Part shown: positions 9,493 to 18,247 of the stretch, one piece after another
Layout of the letters: each line of letters starts with the position of its first letter
Position numbering within the stretch: position 1 is the stretch's first letter
NCBI GenBank assembly: GCA_025356435.1
Contig: JANXSY010000042.1
Coordinates: 1 to 40,599, forward strand
Length of the DNA stretch: 40,599 nt
Source: Isosphaeraceae bacterium
GTDB taxonomy: Bacteria; Planctomycetota; Planctomycetia; Isosphaerales; Isosphaeraceae
Direction of reading: 5' to 3'
The notes under the pieces: generated by a model
What the model was told of the DNA's origin: nothing
Database searches by the model: none
What the model saw: only the letters and a program-made list of their open reading frames with translations
Translations under genes and position numbers: made by a program

Positions 9493-9861
9493 ATGGCCGG
9501 AGAGCAAGGGCCGACAACGACCGGAGCAGAGACCTTGGCCGACGAATCGAAGGGTTTCCGTACCGTGGCGCGGGTTGGAGACGTCGCCGAGGGCAACGGC
9601 TTCCCGGTCGAGGTGAACGGCCGCGCGATCGCGTTGATCCTCGACGAGGGGGTCTACTTCGCGATCGACGACCAGTGCCCGCACCAGGGTGCCCCGCTCT
9701 GCGACGGGATTATCCTCGACCGCACCGTCACTTGCACCTGGCACGGCTGGCGCTTCAGCCTCGAAGACGGCCGGTGGATCGATAGCCCGCGCATCCGGAT
9801 CGGCACCTATCCGGTTCGCGTAGAGGGCGACGAGATCCAGATCGCGGTGGGTGGGCCTTGA
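9493..9861 (+). CDS. Rieske [2Fe-2S] ferredoxin-like protein (NirD-type)
   Basis: 122-residue single-domain Rieske protein. The cluster ligands are visible in CPHQGAPLCDG (Cys62, His64) and CTWHGWRF (Cys81, His84), with the usual spacing. No membrane segment is present, so it should be cytoplasmic, unlike the cytochrome bc1 Rieske subunit. It resembles nitrite reductase small subunits and dioxygenase ferredoxins, but neither partner enzyme is nearby, so the electron acceptor is unknown. The ATG at 9493 has no good ribosome binding site, and the first 20 residues are weakly conserved in character, so an internal start is possible. The MDR reductase gene follows after 48 bases and may be cotranscribed. 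Confidence 0.9.
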   Translation: MAGEQGPTTTGAETLADESKGFRTVARVGDVAEGNGFPVEVNGRAIALILDEGVYFAIDDQCPHQGAPLCDGIILDRTVTCTWHGWRFSLEDGRWIDSPRIRIGTYPVRVEGDEIQIAVGGP

Positions 9862-9909
9862 TTCGTCCTAATCAATTAATTTTCCGATTTCAACGGAGCT
9901 GACCGCATC

Positions 9910-10905
9910 ATGCGCGCCGCATATATTGAGCACACCGGGCCGCCCGAAGTGATCTTGGTGGGCGACTTGCCGAAGCCAGTGGCCGGTCCGGGACAGGCCC
10001 TCGTCCGTGTCCACGCGGCGGCGCTGAACCCGATCGACCTCTATCTTCGCTCGGGCCTGGTGGCGATGCCGATCCCCCTGCCCTACATCATTGGCTGCGA
10101 CCTCGCGGGTACGGTTGAGGCCGTCGGGCCGGACGTGAAGCGGGTGAAGGTGGGAGACCGCGTCTGGGCGTCGAATCAGGGCCTGATGGGTCGCCAGGGA
10201 TGCGCCGCGGAGTTTGCGAGCGTCGACGAGCACTGGCTCCATCCGACCCCGAAGGGCCTCTCCGACGTTGAAGCCTCGTCGCTCGCTCTGACAGGGATCA
10301 CGGCGCACCTCGGCCTCTTCCAATTCGGTCGTACGGCCCCCGGCGAGATCGTCTACGTTTCGGGAGGGAGCGGCGGCGTCGGTTCCCTCGTCGTGCAGAT
10401 GGTCAAGGCGATCGGCGGGCGTGTGATGACGACGGCCGGCAGTCCCGAGCGGGTCGAACTCTGCCAGCGGCTCGGGGCTGATCTCGCGCTCAATTATAAG
10501 ACTGACGACGTGCCCGCGCGGCTCAAAGAGTTCGCGCCGGAGGGAATCGACGTCTGGTTCGAGACCCAGCGCGAGCCGAACCTGGAGGTTGCCATCCCGC
10601 TGCTCCGCAAGCGCGGGCGGATGATCGTGATGGCAGGCAGGCAGGCCAAGCCTGCGCTCCCGCTCGGGTCATTCTATCCGCGCGACTGTTCCCTGCTTGG
10701 CTTCGCAATGTTCAACGCATCGCCCGACGAGCAGGCCCGCGCCGCCCACGACATCAACCAATGGGTCGAGGAAGGGAAGCTCAAACCGCAGGTCGGCCGG
10801 ACATTCCCCCTCACCGACGCCTCACACGCCGAGCGGTTCCTCGAAGAGAACACCCTGCACGGCGCGGGGACGCTTACCGGCAAGGTCGTTCTCAAGATCG
10901 ATTGA
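9910..10905 (+). CDS. zinc-independent MDR family quinone oxidoreductase-like protein
   Basis: 331-residue medium-chain dehydrogenase/reductase. The GroES-like N-terminal domain carries the ALNPIDLYLRSG and GCDLAGTVEAVG signatures, and the nucleotide-binding domain has GGSGGVGSLVVQMVKAIGG (about 152-170). The zinc ligands of alcohol dehydrogenases are absent, as is typical of NADPH:quinone reductase (QOR) members. It would reduce quinones or enones with NADPH in the cytoplasm. A GGAG lies about 12 bases before the ATG. It follows the Rieske gene by 48 bases. Exact substrate cannot be told from the sequence. Confidence 0.9.
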   Translation: MRAAYIEHTGPPEVILVGDLPKPVAGPGQALVRVHAAALNPIDLYLRSGLVAMPIPLPYIIGCDLAGTVEAVGPDVKRVKVGDRVWASNQGLMGRQGCAAEFASVDEHWLHPTPKGLSDVEASSLALTGITAHLGLFQFGRTAPGEIVYVSGGSGGVGSLVVQMVKAIGGRVMTTAGSPERVELCQRLGADLALNYKTDDVPARLKEFAPEGIDVWFETQREPNLEVAIPLLRKRGRMIVMAGRQAKPALPLGSFYPRDCSLLGFAMFNASPDEQARAAHDINQWVEEGKLKPQVGRTFPLTDASHAERFLEENTLHGAGTLTGKVVLKID

Positions 10906-10921
10906 CGGCGGGATCAGGCGA

Positions 10922-11526
10922 TTAACGAGCCCAGGAGCGGTGCCCAGGCCGGCCGGGACTGGCGGGCATCCAGGCCCAGACGGTGTTTCGGCCGGCGGAT
11001 TTGGCCTCGTAGAGTGCGCGGTGGGCTCGGTTGAGGAGGTACAGCGGCGTGACTTCGTCTCCGACGGAAGCAGAAGACACCGAAGCGACGCCGACGCTTG
11101 CCGTGAGACAGACCCGCTTGCCGTGATACGTCGTCGAGAGCGACTCGACTTGCTCCCTCGCCCGTTCGGCTATCCCAATTGCGCCGGTGAGGTCGCTCTC
11201 CCTCGCCCCCCCCGTGTAGCCGAAGGTGTCGTTAATCCGCTTGAAATGGTCGAGGTCGACGATCATCAGTGACAATGACCCGCCCCGACGGCGGCAGCCT
11301 GCCCACGCGGATTCGAGTTCGATTCGAGGGCGTGACGGTTGGCCAGGCCGGTGAGGGCGTCGACCTTGAGCCTACGGAGCACTTCGATACCGTCAATACC
11401 CGGTAGCTTCACGTCGTGTAGGATCAACTCGAGGAGGACTGACCGGGCCAGCGAGAGGGCCGACTCGCCGTCCTCGGCTTCGACGAACCTGACTTCAACG
11501 AACTGTAATCGGTTGCGGTTCAGCAA
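10922..11526 (-). pseudogene. decayed REC-GGDEF response regulator (PleD/diguanylate cyclase type)
   Basis: Upstream piece 11266-11526 encodes the second half of a receiver domain (VEAEDGESAL, then LILHDVKLPGIDG with the phosphoacceptor-type Asp), fused at once to the start of a GGDEF domain (DALTGLANRHALE). The receiver domain lacks its N-terminus and its conserved Lys region. The frame then changes near 11270, and the second piece (10922-11275) continues with DLDHFKRINDTFGY. It then jumps to the C-terminal half of the domain (IAERAREQVESL, TASVGVAS, ALYEAKSAGRN). The segment that should carry the GG(D/E)EF catalytic motif is missing. With one truncation, one frameshift and one internal deletion, it cannot be an active diguanylate cyclase. 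It is convergent with the MDR gene, 16 bases away. Confidence 0.8.
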
Positions 11527-11823
11527 GCGTTCCAGGCGATCACGAGAATCCGGATTTAGTTTCCCGAGGCAAGGGGATCGGCAGGCATGTCTGGCGGCTC
11601 CTCAGCCACGGACGACAGTTTGGCCGGATAGGCGGGTCGCGGGATCGGGCCGGGAGGGAGAGTTCCCGAGAGAAGTCTAGATCACTGATGAGCGGAAGTC
11701 GGAGATCGCGTAAGGAATCGAAAGTCCCGGAGTCTACGCGGCGTCGTCGACTGGACCGCGATCCTCCCGCGTGGGATGATTCGGACCGCTCGCAGTCGAT
11801 CCCCATTGAGGAGGAACCCGCCC
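11527..11823. other. intergenic region without a convincing gene
   Basis: This stretch lies between the REC-GGDEF remnant and the NagB-like gene. Only the last bases have a clear function: GAGGAGG at 11808-11814 is the ribosome binding site of the NagB-like gene. A weak continuation of the receiver-domain frame can be read leftwards from about 11560, but no start codon was found. Confidence 0.5.
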
Positions 11824-12774
11824 TTGAACCTGCTCACCACCCTCTCCGGCTCGTTGATGGAAGGCTTCCTTCCGCGCGGGTGGGACCTCGCCCGGATCGA
11901 CGCCTGTTGTTCCCATCCGGCTGAGACCATTCTTGACCGCCAGCCATTCTGGCACGAAGGATTCGAGCCCATCGCGTGCCGTTCTCTGGCCGACTTCGAC
12001 GTCATGCTCGGCCACGAAATCGCACAGACGATCCACCGCTGCCGCGACCAAGGGCGAGACGCCGCGATGATATTGCCCGTTGGCCCGATGGGGATGTATC
12101 GCTGGGCCGTCTACTTCCTCAAAGAGTGGGGCGTCTCGTGCGACCACGTCCACGGCTTCAATATGGACGAGTGGAGCGACCGGGACGGCAACACCCTCCC
12201 TTCCGACCACCCGGGGGCGTTCCAGAACGCGATGCAGACCGCCTTCTACGGCCCCCTCGGGGCGCTGACGGTGCCCAAGTCGCGTCGATGGTTCGCCACC
12301 CCCGACCGGCTGCCGCACTACGCTGAGCGGATCGCCGAATTGAAGAAATCCGGTGCCGAGCTTTCGGTGATCTTTGGCATCGGCCGGGTCTGCCACGTCG
12401 CCTTCTGGGAGCCCCACTTCGCCGCCGAATATGCCTCAACCGAAGAGTGGAAGGCCGCGACGCATCGGCTCGGTGCCAAGCTTCACCCGCTGACGATCGA
12501 GCAGAACGCCCTGACGAGCTTCAAGAGCCGGACGACCCTCGTCCCCGCCTTTGCCAACACGATCGGCCCCGGCCTTTTCCTCCAGGCCGACCGGATCATC
12601 GGCGGTGCCGACGGCATCTTCGGCCGGGGGATGCAGTGGCAGGGGATGTCGCTCTGGATGACCCTCCGCTACGGCCCCGACCCGTGGATTCCCAGCTCGT
12701 TCATGCCCAGCCTGCCCGGCCGACTCTTCTTCCTGGATGAGCTGGCGGGTCCACTCGGGGCGGAGATGAATTGA
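11824..12774 (+). CDS. glucosamine-6-phosphate deaminase/isomerase-like protein with a changed active site
   Basis: 316-residue NagB-fold protein. It has the phosphate-binding [13 protein letters not shown] region near 84-96 and the FNMDEW motif (Asp115), equivalent to the base Asp72 of E. coli NagB. The second catalytic motif of NagB is GVGNDGHIAFNEP. Here it reads [13 protein letters not shown] (185-197): the His and Glu are kept but the Asp is replaced by Val189. Amino-sugar deaminase activity is therefore doubtful, and a related sugar-phosphate or non-enzymatic role is possible. The start is taken as TTG at 11824 because GAGGAGG lies 9 bases before it; the frame is open upstream to 11776. 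The gene stands alone. Confidence 0.8.
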   Translation: MNLLTTLSGSLMEGFLPRGWDLARIDACCSHPAETILDRQPFWHEGFEPIACRSLADFDVMLGHEIAQTIHRCRDQGRDAAMILPVGPMGMYRWAVYFLKEWGVSCDHVHGFNMDEWSDRDGNTLPSDHPGAFQNAMQTAFYGPLGALTVPKSRRWFATPDRLPHYAERIAELKKSGAELSVIFGIGRVCHVAFWEPHFAAEYASTEEWKAATHRLGAKLHPLTIEQNALTSFKSRTTLVPAFANTIGPGLFLQADRIIGGADGIFGRGMQWQGMSLWMTLRYGPDPWIPSSFMPSLPGRLFFLDELAGPLGAEMN

Positions 12775-12901
12775 TGGCCGATACCTTGGAACGGAGTCAC
12801 ATCGCCAACCGATCGCGCTCGTCACCGTCGATTGGTGGGTGATCTCGAATCTGGGCGGAATGATCTGTCGTCGCGAGGTTCGGACAGGCCCGGAATGCGA
12901 A

Positions 12902-12934
12902 CTCCCCGCCCTTCGATGAAGAGGGACGGGGAGA
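12902..12934. terminator. possible bidirectional terminator hairpin
   Basis: CTCCCCGCCCT and AGGGACGGGGAG form an inverted repeat with one unpaired A, between the convergent ends of the NagB-like gene and the redoxin/copper protein gene. A T-rich sequence follows on the plus side only weakly (TCGTTTATTCTGTT). Confidence 0.55.
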
Positions 12935-12965
12935 TGTCGTTTATTCTGTTACCTTCGAGCCGAGA

Positions 12966-14822
12966 TTATTTGTTCTTGCCGCCAGCTTCGGCCCTGCGTT
13001 TGGCCTCTTCCTGATACTTCCGGCCCTCTGCTTCCCACTGCGTCCGCATGATGAGGCCGAGGTCATCCTTCTCGCCGGGACGGGTGAGGTCTTGGCCGGT
13101 CTTGACAATCGCGACGAAGCCAATGCACATCTCGTCGGTCGTTGCCTCGCCCCAGTGCATCGGCTTGGGCGGCTTGTTGGGGTTGCGGGGGTTGCTTGCC
13201 GAGTTGTCGTAGTGCGAGACCACGTCCAGCACCGCATCCTTGGGCACGTCGAGCGGCTTCTGGAGCCAGTAGGTGAGCTGCCAGTTGAAATCCCAGTCGG
13301 CGATCTTGACGAGGTTCTCGACCCTGCCGTCGGGGAACCGGAACGACATCGCCATGTCCCGGCCGATCTGGTGCATATGCGGAGTGGCCGAGAGGACGGT
13401 CACGCCGATGGGCACTTTCCAACGGGCGCGGACCTCTCGGTTCGCGTCGCCCGCCGGGATCTCCATCCGCATGTTCGCCGCGAACGAGTTGTGCAGGCTC
13501 TGCTTGACGGGGGTCTTGCAGAAGAAGAGGCCGAGCCGGGTCCGGTCGGTCTCAGGCTTGCCGTCGGGATGGTAGTGGACCTGCATGATGACGTCGGCCC
13601 CCTTCGGCAAGGAGACGCCGATGCCGTCAGGCAGGAAGTGGGCCTCGTTACCGGGTGCCCAGCCGAACAGGCCCGAGTGGACCTCGACGCCCGGCCCGCC
13701 AAAGCATTCGTAGCCCTCGCCCGGCTCTGACTGGTCTTTCTTCCTCGCAGCGCCGCTGATGTCGACATAGCTGAGGACGTGATGGACAACCCGCCGGTTC
13801 CCCGCGCGGACCTCGGCGGCCCGGATATAGACGTCGCTCGGTAGGTTCGTCGGGATCACGAAGCATCGATAGACGTCATTGCCCGACGCGGGGATCGAGA
13901 AGTCGGCCTTTGGCTCGATGATCAGGTCGGGGGTGCCGAGGGTCCACTCGTCGCTGAAGACGGCGGGGGGAGGGGCGTCGGCCAGATTCCCCTCGGGAGT
14001 TCCGCCCTGGGCCCAGGTGACAAGGGTATTGATCTCGGCGTTGCTCAGCGACTTGTCGTGTTTGTAGCCCGGACCGAACCCAGGGACCGCCTTCCAAGGG
14101 GGCATCCGCCGCTCGGAAGCGAGAGACGCGAGGTCATCGGCGCGCTTGCGGGCCTGCTCGTAGGTGTCGAGCGAAAACGGCCCGACCTGCCCCTTGCGAT
14201 GGCAATCCTGGCAGTGCTTCTGAAGGATCGGCAGGACGTCTTTGGTATAGACCGGACCGGCCGCCAACTTGGGCCTAACGGGCACCGGGCAACCGACGGC
14301 AGTGGGCCACGGCTTGGCCGGCTCTTGGCCCCCGAGCAGAGCGGCGATGGCCTCTTTGAGGTCGGAGTGTTCGGGGTGGGCATTCCGCTTGCCGCGGTCG
14401 GCGAACTGGTCGTCAATACGACCTCGGTAACGAATCTTGCCTTGATCGTCGAGGACGACCGCTTCAGGAGTTTTGGTCACGCCCAACATCTGCACGAGAC
14501 TATTCTTGTCTTGGACGACACTGTAAGGCAGACCGTGCTCCTTGGCGTGGCGGGCAAGGTCGGCTTCGGGGAGGTCATAGTCGACGCTCACGCCGACGAT
14601 CTTGACCGACTTGGGCAGCGATTCGGCCAGGGCCTTGAGCGTCGGGCTGTATTCGTTCGAGATCGGGCACTCGGACGAATAGACGACCACGACATTCAGC
14701 CCTCCCGGCCGGGCCTTGAGGACGATCGGCACGTCAGATCGATTGTCAACGGCGATGGCGACCGGTGCCGCGAGCAGGAGCCCGAGCAGTCCGAGCTGAA
14801 AGGGGTGGCTAATCCGTCGCAT
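12966..14822 (-). CDS. redoxin / cytochrome c / copper type II monooxygenase fusion protein
   Basis: 618-residue secreted protein. A signal peptide (residues 1-24) is followed by an AhpC/TSA-type thioredoxin-fold domain (about 30-165) with the resolving-type motif YSSECPISNEYSP. A heme c domain with CQDCH at 204-208 and a distal MPPW (240-243) comes next. The C-terminal region resembles the copper type II ascorbate-dependent monooxygenases: VHH at 346-348, HYH at 416-418, and HMH at 482-484, the first two supplying copper-ligand histidines as expected for the family. This domain order is found in planctomycetes and related bacteria. The inferred role is an extracytoplasmic redox enzyme; substrate unknown. 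The ATG at 14822 has GGAGA upstream. A 204-base gap with the porin terminator precedes it, so it is monocistronic. Confidence 0.88.
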   Translation of the reverse strand: MRRISHPFQLGLLGLLLAAPVAIAVDNRSDVPIVLKARPGGLNVVVVYSSECPISNEYSPTLKALAESLPKSVKIVGVSVDYDLPEADLARHAKEHGLPYSVVQDKNSLVQMLGVTKTPEAVVLDDQGKIRYRGRIDDQFADRGKRNAHPEHSDLKEAIAALLGGQEPAKPWPTAVGCPVPVRPKLAAGPVYTKDVLPILQKHCQDCHRKGQVGPFSLDTYEQARKRADDLASLASERRMPPWKAVPGFGPGYKHDKSLSNAEINTLVTWAQGGTPEGNLADAPPPAVFSDEWTLGTPDLIIEPKADFSIPASGNDVYRCFVIPTNLPSDVYIRAAEVRAGNRRVVHHVLSYVDISGAARKKDQSEPGEGYECFGGPGVEVHSGLFGWAPGNEAHFLPDGIGVSLPKGADVIMQVHYHPDGKPETDRTRLGLFFCKTPVKQSLHNSFAANMRMEIPAGDANREVRARWKVPIGVTVLSATPHMHQIGRDMAMSFRFPDGRVENLVKIADWDFNWQLTYWLQKPLDVPKDAVLDVVSHYDNSASNPRNPNKPPKPMHWGEATTDEMCIGFVAIVKTGQDLTRPGEKDDLGLIMRTQWEAEGRKYQEEAKRRAEAGGKNK

Positions 14823-14950
14823 CGAGTTGAGATCTCCAAGAGGAAGGCCGTCGCGGCCCAGGCTTCTGCTTCCGATCGTCCCTATTATGCACGCCTCGTC
14901 AATCCGACCGGGAGGGCAATCCGGCCACCGACCGGGCGGGTGCTCGATCC

Positions 14951-14998
14951 GGAAAAGGAAACGGCCCCAGGGAGGCGTGTCGCCTTCCCCGGGGCCGC
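14951..14998 (-). terminator. intrinsic terminator of the porin gene
   Basis: On the minus strand, arms CGGCCCCGGGGAAGGCG and CGCCTCCCTGGGGCCG form a GC-rich hairpin followed by TTTCCTTTTCC. It lies about 30 bases after the porin stop codon. Confidence 0.7.
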
Positions 14999-15026
14999 GA
15001 GTATCGCTGATCGGTGTGGCTGTCGA

Positions 15027-16712
15027 TCAGAAGAAGATCTGGAACCGGGCCATGAACAGGTCGCTGGTCTTCTGCTCGCGACCGGGGGCGAAGGTGACGG
15101 GGGTGCCGAACTCGGAGTGCTGCCAGTCAAAGTACCACTTGATGTTCTGAGACCAGTACCAGTTGACGCCGAGGTCGGTCGTGTAGAGGCTGCGGGACCA
15201 CTGATTCGGGTCGGCGAACCCGCCTGCGAAGACCTGGGGACCGATCCCGAGGTAATTGTATCGAGCCGTTAGCTCAATCGCACCGGTTCCGAAATGGTCG
15301 GGCCGGATGTCGAAGTTCTTGATCGGGTTGACGACGTTCCGGAACCCAACGGTCTCACCGGTGACGAAATAGCCCGCTTGGACATAGAAGCTATCGATCG
15401 GGACTCGCGTCCGCTGGGACAGGTTGTTGGCGAGCGCGTATTGCTGAGTGCCGCTCTGCCACTCGGCGACCAGCGAGAGATGGTTGACATACAGGGCGGC
15501 GTGGGCATCCCAGAGCGCCCTCAGGCCGGCCTCTCGGGCGTTGCTGTTGAAGGCGAGGAAAGGCACACCGATGATCGAGTTGCCCGAGGTCGCGACCGCC
15601 GTGCGAAGCGAGAGCGGATTCGACGGGTTGATTCCCTCTCCCGCCAGGACCGAGCCGCCGACGTTGAGGAACTGGAACGGCGACCCCTCGTCTTCGAGGA
15701 ACGGACGCCAGTTCACGAAGGCGTTGAGGTCCTTGCCATCGTTCGTGTCCAGGTTGCCGTTGCGAACGGTGTTCAGGATCGACGCGGCGTAGTCCACCTT
15801 CTTCTTGAACAACTGGCCCCAGACCGTGGCACCGATCTCGCGGTTCAAGCCGAAGTTATTGAAGAACAACGACCGCTCGGGCTGGATCAGTCCTTGAATT
15901 GGCAGCGCGTAGAACTCATACGTGAAAGGCGTTTTGTAACGCCCAAACTTGAACTGGATGCGGTCGTCGTAGTGGATGTTGCCGAAGATATCGAGGGGCA
16001 GGATCGTGTCGAACGCATCCTGGAAAGAGACGAAATACTCGAAGGGTTTCGTAAGCCGCCCGCTGAACATGAACCACTGCCGGGGGATGGCAAATGTGTC
16101 CTTGACCGGCTGCTGGCCACCTTGCTCGTAGCCCCTGAATTCGACCTGCGTCAGGTTATGGAACTGGAGGACGTACTCGTCGTCGTCGGTACGGAACTCA
16201 AAACCTGGGCCGAACCGGGCTTTGAGCGGGAAGTTATAAGCCTTGGCCGGCATGTTGCGTTTGTCAGACGGCGCGGGGATCGCTGGAGTCCCCTGGCCCG
16301 GCGCGAGTGGCCCGGACGACCTGGGATAGGTGGCGTTCGGGTTCGAGGTGCCGGGGACGGCACGGTTGGGGCCGTCCCTGCCCGTTGCGGTGCCAGCGGT
16401 GCCCGGCACAGCGTTCGTACCCGGCTGGGTCGCCGCGCTCGACGTATCGGCGGGGGTTGCAGTGCCGGGCTGCATATTGGAGATCATGGCTTCGAGCCGG
16501 CGAACCCGCTCTTCCAACTGCGCCTCACGGGCGGTCGGAACTTCGGAAACCGTGATCGAGGACGGGGCTGTGTTTTCAGCAGCCGGGAGAGACGGCGCGG
16601 GGGGAGTGGGGAGAGTCGCCTGGGCCGAGGCGGTAACTCCGCCGACGATGAGGCTGCCTCCGGCCAGGAGGAGGCCACGGGCGGATGTCCGCCACGGATG
16701 AGGACGTTTCAT
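15027..16712 (-). CDS. phosphate-selective porin O/P-like outer membrane protein
   Basis: 561-residue outer membrane protein. The signal peptide is about residues 1-29 (ends ASA). A short coiled-coil stretch (AQLEERVRRLEAMISNM) follows, then a disordered linker rich in Pro, Thr, Gly and Ala (about 80-155). The rest, from about 165, has the alternating hydrophobic and aromatic pattern of a porin barrel and ends in Phe-Phe, the usual outer-membrane insertion signal. The coiled coil plus barrel layout matches the OprP/OprO type found in planctomycetes. Ion specificity cannot be told. The frame is open to 16781, but the ATG at 16712 has GAGGGGAT upstream and begins a proper signal peptide. It carries its own terminator. 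Confidence 0.87.
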   Translation of the reverse strand: MKRPHPWRTSARGLLLAGGSLIVGGVTASAQATLPTPPAPSLPAAENTAPSSITVSEVPTAREAQLEERVRRLEAMISNMQPGTATPADTSSAATQPGTNAVPGTAGTATGRDGPNRAVPGTSNPNATYPRSSGPLAPGQGTPAIPAPSDKRNMPAKAYNFPLKARFGPGFEFRTDDDEYVLQFHNLTQVEFRGYEQGGQQPVKDTFAIPRQWFMFSGRLTKPFEYFVSFQDAFDTILPLDIFGNIHYDDRIQFKFGRYKTPFTYEFYALPIQGLIQPERSLFFNNFGLNREIGATVWGQLFKKKVDYAASILNTVRNGNLDTNDGKDLNAFVNWRPFLEDEGSPFQFLNVGGSVLAGEGINPSNPLSLRTAVATSGNSIIGVPFLAFNSNAREAGLRALWDAHAALYVNHLSLVAEWQSGTQQYALANNLSQRTRVPIDSFYVQAGYFVTGETVGFRNVVNPIKNFDIRPDHFGTGAIELTARYNYLGIGPQVFAGGFADPNQWSRSLYTTDLGVNWYWSQNIKWYFDWQHSEFGTPVTFAPGREQKTSDLFMARFQIFF

Positions 16713-16815
16713 GAGTCGATGATCCCCTCGATTGATCTCGGGAACGCTCAGCCACCGACATCCGAATCGATGGGAGCACACCAGTCAGATCGGTCGAAAG
16801 CGAAATTGACTCGAC

Positions 16816-17736
16816 TTATTTCTCCGGTCGTGCCGGTTTTGCCGGGGGTAAAGCCCCACCATCAGCGTGCTTGGAATCGTCCCCTTCCAATCCCCCGGCG
16901 ACCGCCATGAGCAAGACCCCCGCGATTAAAGCCCCTGAGAGCTTTAACCGATCGTGTTCGTGGAATTGGAGTTCGGGCAACAGGTCGCTGAGCGCGATGC
17001 AGAGGAATGTGCCCGCCGAGAAAGCGAGACTATTCGCGGTGAACACCGCAGAGACCTCGGCATTCAGCCCCTTCATCCCAACCACGAATAAGAGCGCGCC
17101 CGCTGGAATCATTAGCGAAAAACCGAGGTTGACCAGGTGGGCCGTCGCCTTCGGCACCCCGGCACGAAGCATCAGGCTGACGATCGTCAGAGCGTCGGCC
17201 GGTTTGTGGACGACGGTCGCGATGAAGACCCCCCACGCCGCCGCGCCCAGTCCTTTATGCACCGAGAGGTCAGCCGTCACCGCGCTCGCGAGCGCCACCC
17301 CGCCGACCAGGCTATGCACCGCGAGGCCAAAGGTTGCCGCCCCCCAGTGAAGGGTCGTCCCCTTCGCTCCAGCCCCCCCGCCACCTGGGGCTGAGGGGTT
17401 GACCAGGCCCGCCGAATGGCCGCGACGATGCTCGTGTTCATGGGCGTGCGGCGGACAGGGTTCCGACGGGTCGTCGGGGGCCTCATGGTGGTGGAATGCG
17501 AAGAAGCGTTCGAGAAAAAATAGCGACAGTAACCCAACCACCGCCCACCGGAGCGTTCCGGCCGACCCCAGGCTGACGGCCTCGGGCAGCATGTGGAAGA
17601 AAGCTGCCCCCAGCATCGCCCCGGCCGCGAAGCTCAGGTAGAGTTGGAGTCGCGTATGCGTGAGCACAGTCGAGAGCGGCAAGGCCCCGCCGAGTAGGCT
17701 CGTCGTGACGATGACCGCGCAAAGCAGGGCGATCAT
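16816..17736 (-). CDS. ZIP family metal transporter
   Basis: 306-residue membrane transporter with about eight hydrophobic segments. A His-rich cytoplasmic loop (HHHEAPDDPSEPCPPHAHEHEH, about residues 82-103) is typical of ZIP proteins and binds metal. The motif HMLPEA is at the end of TM2. The metal-site helices read AVHSLVGGVALASAV (TM4) and VHKPADALTIVSLML (TM5). This resembles the ZIP I/II types with HS and HK motifs, but the TM4 acidic residue is Gly, so the binuclear site may be altered. Substrate could be zinc or iron; not decidable. The start ATG at 17736 has a weak ribosome binding site. It is divergent from the pterin dehydratase gene. Confidence 0.88.
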   Translation of the reverse strand: MIALLCAVIVTTSLLGGALPLSTVLTHTRLQLYLSFAAGAMLGAAFFHMLPEAVSLGSAGTLRWAVVGLLSLFFLERFFAFHHHEAPDDPSEPCPPHAHEHEHRRGHSAGLVNPSAPGGGGAGAKGTTLHWGAATFGLAVHSLVGGVALASAVTADLSVHKGLGAAAWGVFIATVVHKPADALTIVSLMLRAGVPKATAHLVNLGFSLMIPAGALLFVVGMKGLNAEVSAVFTANSLAFSAGTFLCIALSDLLPELQFHEHDRLKLSGALIAGVLLMAVAGGLEGDDSKHADGGALPPAKPARPEK

Positions 17737-17895
17737 GATGCGATCTCGTTCACGAGACGGGACTCGGTCTGGATCTAATACCCTTGTAAGGCCTGCCGGG
17801 TCGAGAAATAATGGGCGGTGGCCATGGGACGTGACGGCGAGGGTAGCAATTCGCCCCTCTCGAACCGCTCATCCCAGCCAAGGGGCCAGCCCGTT

Positions 17896-18183
17896 ATGTC
17901 CAAGATGACCGAGGTCGAGATCGTCGAGCGGCTACCGGCCACGAAAGGCTGGACTCGGCTCGGCGACATGCTCGTAAGATCGTGGAACTTTCCCTCGACA
18001 CGTCGCGCCCTCGACTTCATCCGAGACGTCGTCGAGCAAGCCGACCAGTCGGACCACCATCCTGATATCATCCTCAGCTACCGGACCGTCCGCCTCGAAG
18101 TCTCGACCCACGCCGAAGGCGGACTCACTGAGGCCGACTTCAGCTTCGTCGGCGAAGTCGAGTCGATCCCCACAGATCGTTAA
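17896..18183 (+). CDS. pterin-4a-carbinolamine dehydratase
   Basis: 95-residue protein, the normal length of the PCD/DCoH family. The conserved residues are present: W-x-R near residue 19, the SDHHPDI motif (about 54-60, active-site histidines) and the GGLTEADF ending. It dehydrates 4a-hydroxytetrahydropterin and so regenerates the cofactor of aromatic amino acid hydroxylases; no such hydroxylase is nearby. The frame is open upstream to 17818, but starting at ATG 17896 (MSKMTEVEI) gives the family length. A short AAGGGG lies about 12 bases upstream. It is convergent with the small basic protein gene and shares the hairpin after its stop. Confidence 0.92.
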   Translation: MSKMTEVEIVERLPATKGWTRLGDMLVRSWNFPSTRRALDFIRDVVEQADQSDHHPDIILSYRTVRLEVSTHAEGGLTEADFSFVGEVESIPTDR

Positions 18184-18195
18184 CCCGGCGCGGAC

Positions 18196-18221
18196 AAAAC
18201 CCCCGGATTGATCTCCGGGGG
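18196..18221 (-). terminator. terminator between the pterin dehydratase and small basic protein genes
   Basis: Eight-base arms CCCCCGGA (18200-18207) and TCCGGGGG (18214-18221) flank a six-base loop. On the minus strand the hairpin is followed by TTTT, so it mainly serves the small basic protein gene; it may also stop transcription of the plus-strand gene. Confidence 0.7.
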
Positions 18222-18247
18222 CTGCGTCAGACGTTATCGAGGACGGT

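Noticed and set aside
9868-10323. Minus-strand frame over the MDR gene
   Set aside because: It overlaps a gene with clear motifs and has no family features of its own.
11734-12417. Minus-strand frame over the NagB-like gene
   Set aside because: The plus strand has clear NagB motifs; the minus frame is a GC-rich shadow.
15294-16910. 538-residue plus-strand frame over the porin gene
   Set aside because: Long only because GC-rich DNA has few stops; the porin frame has a signal peptide, barrel pattern and terminator.
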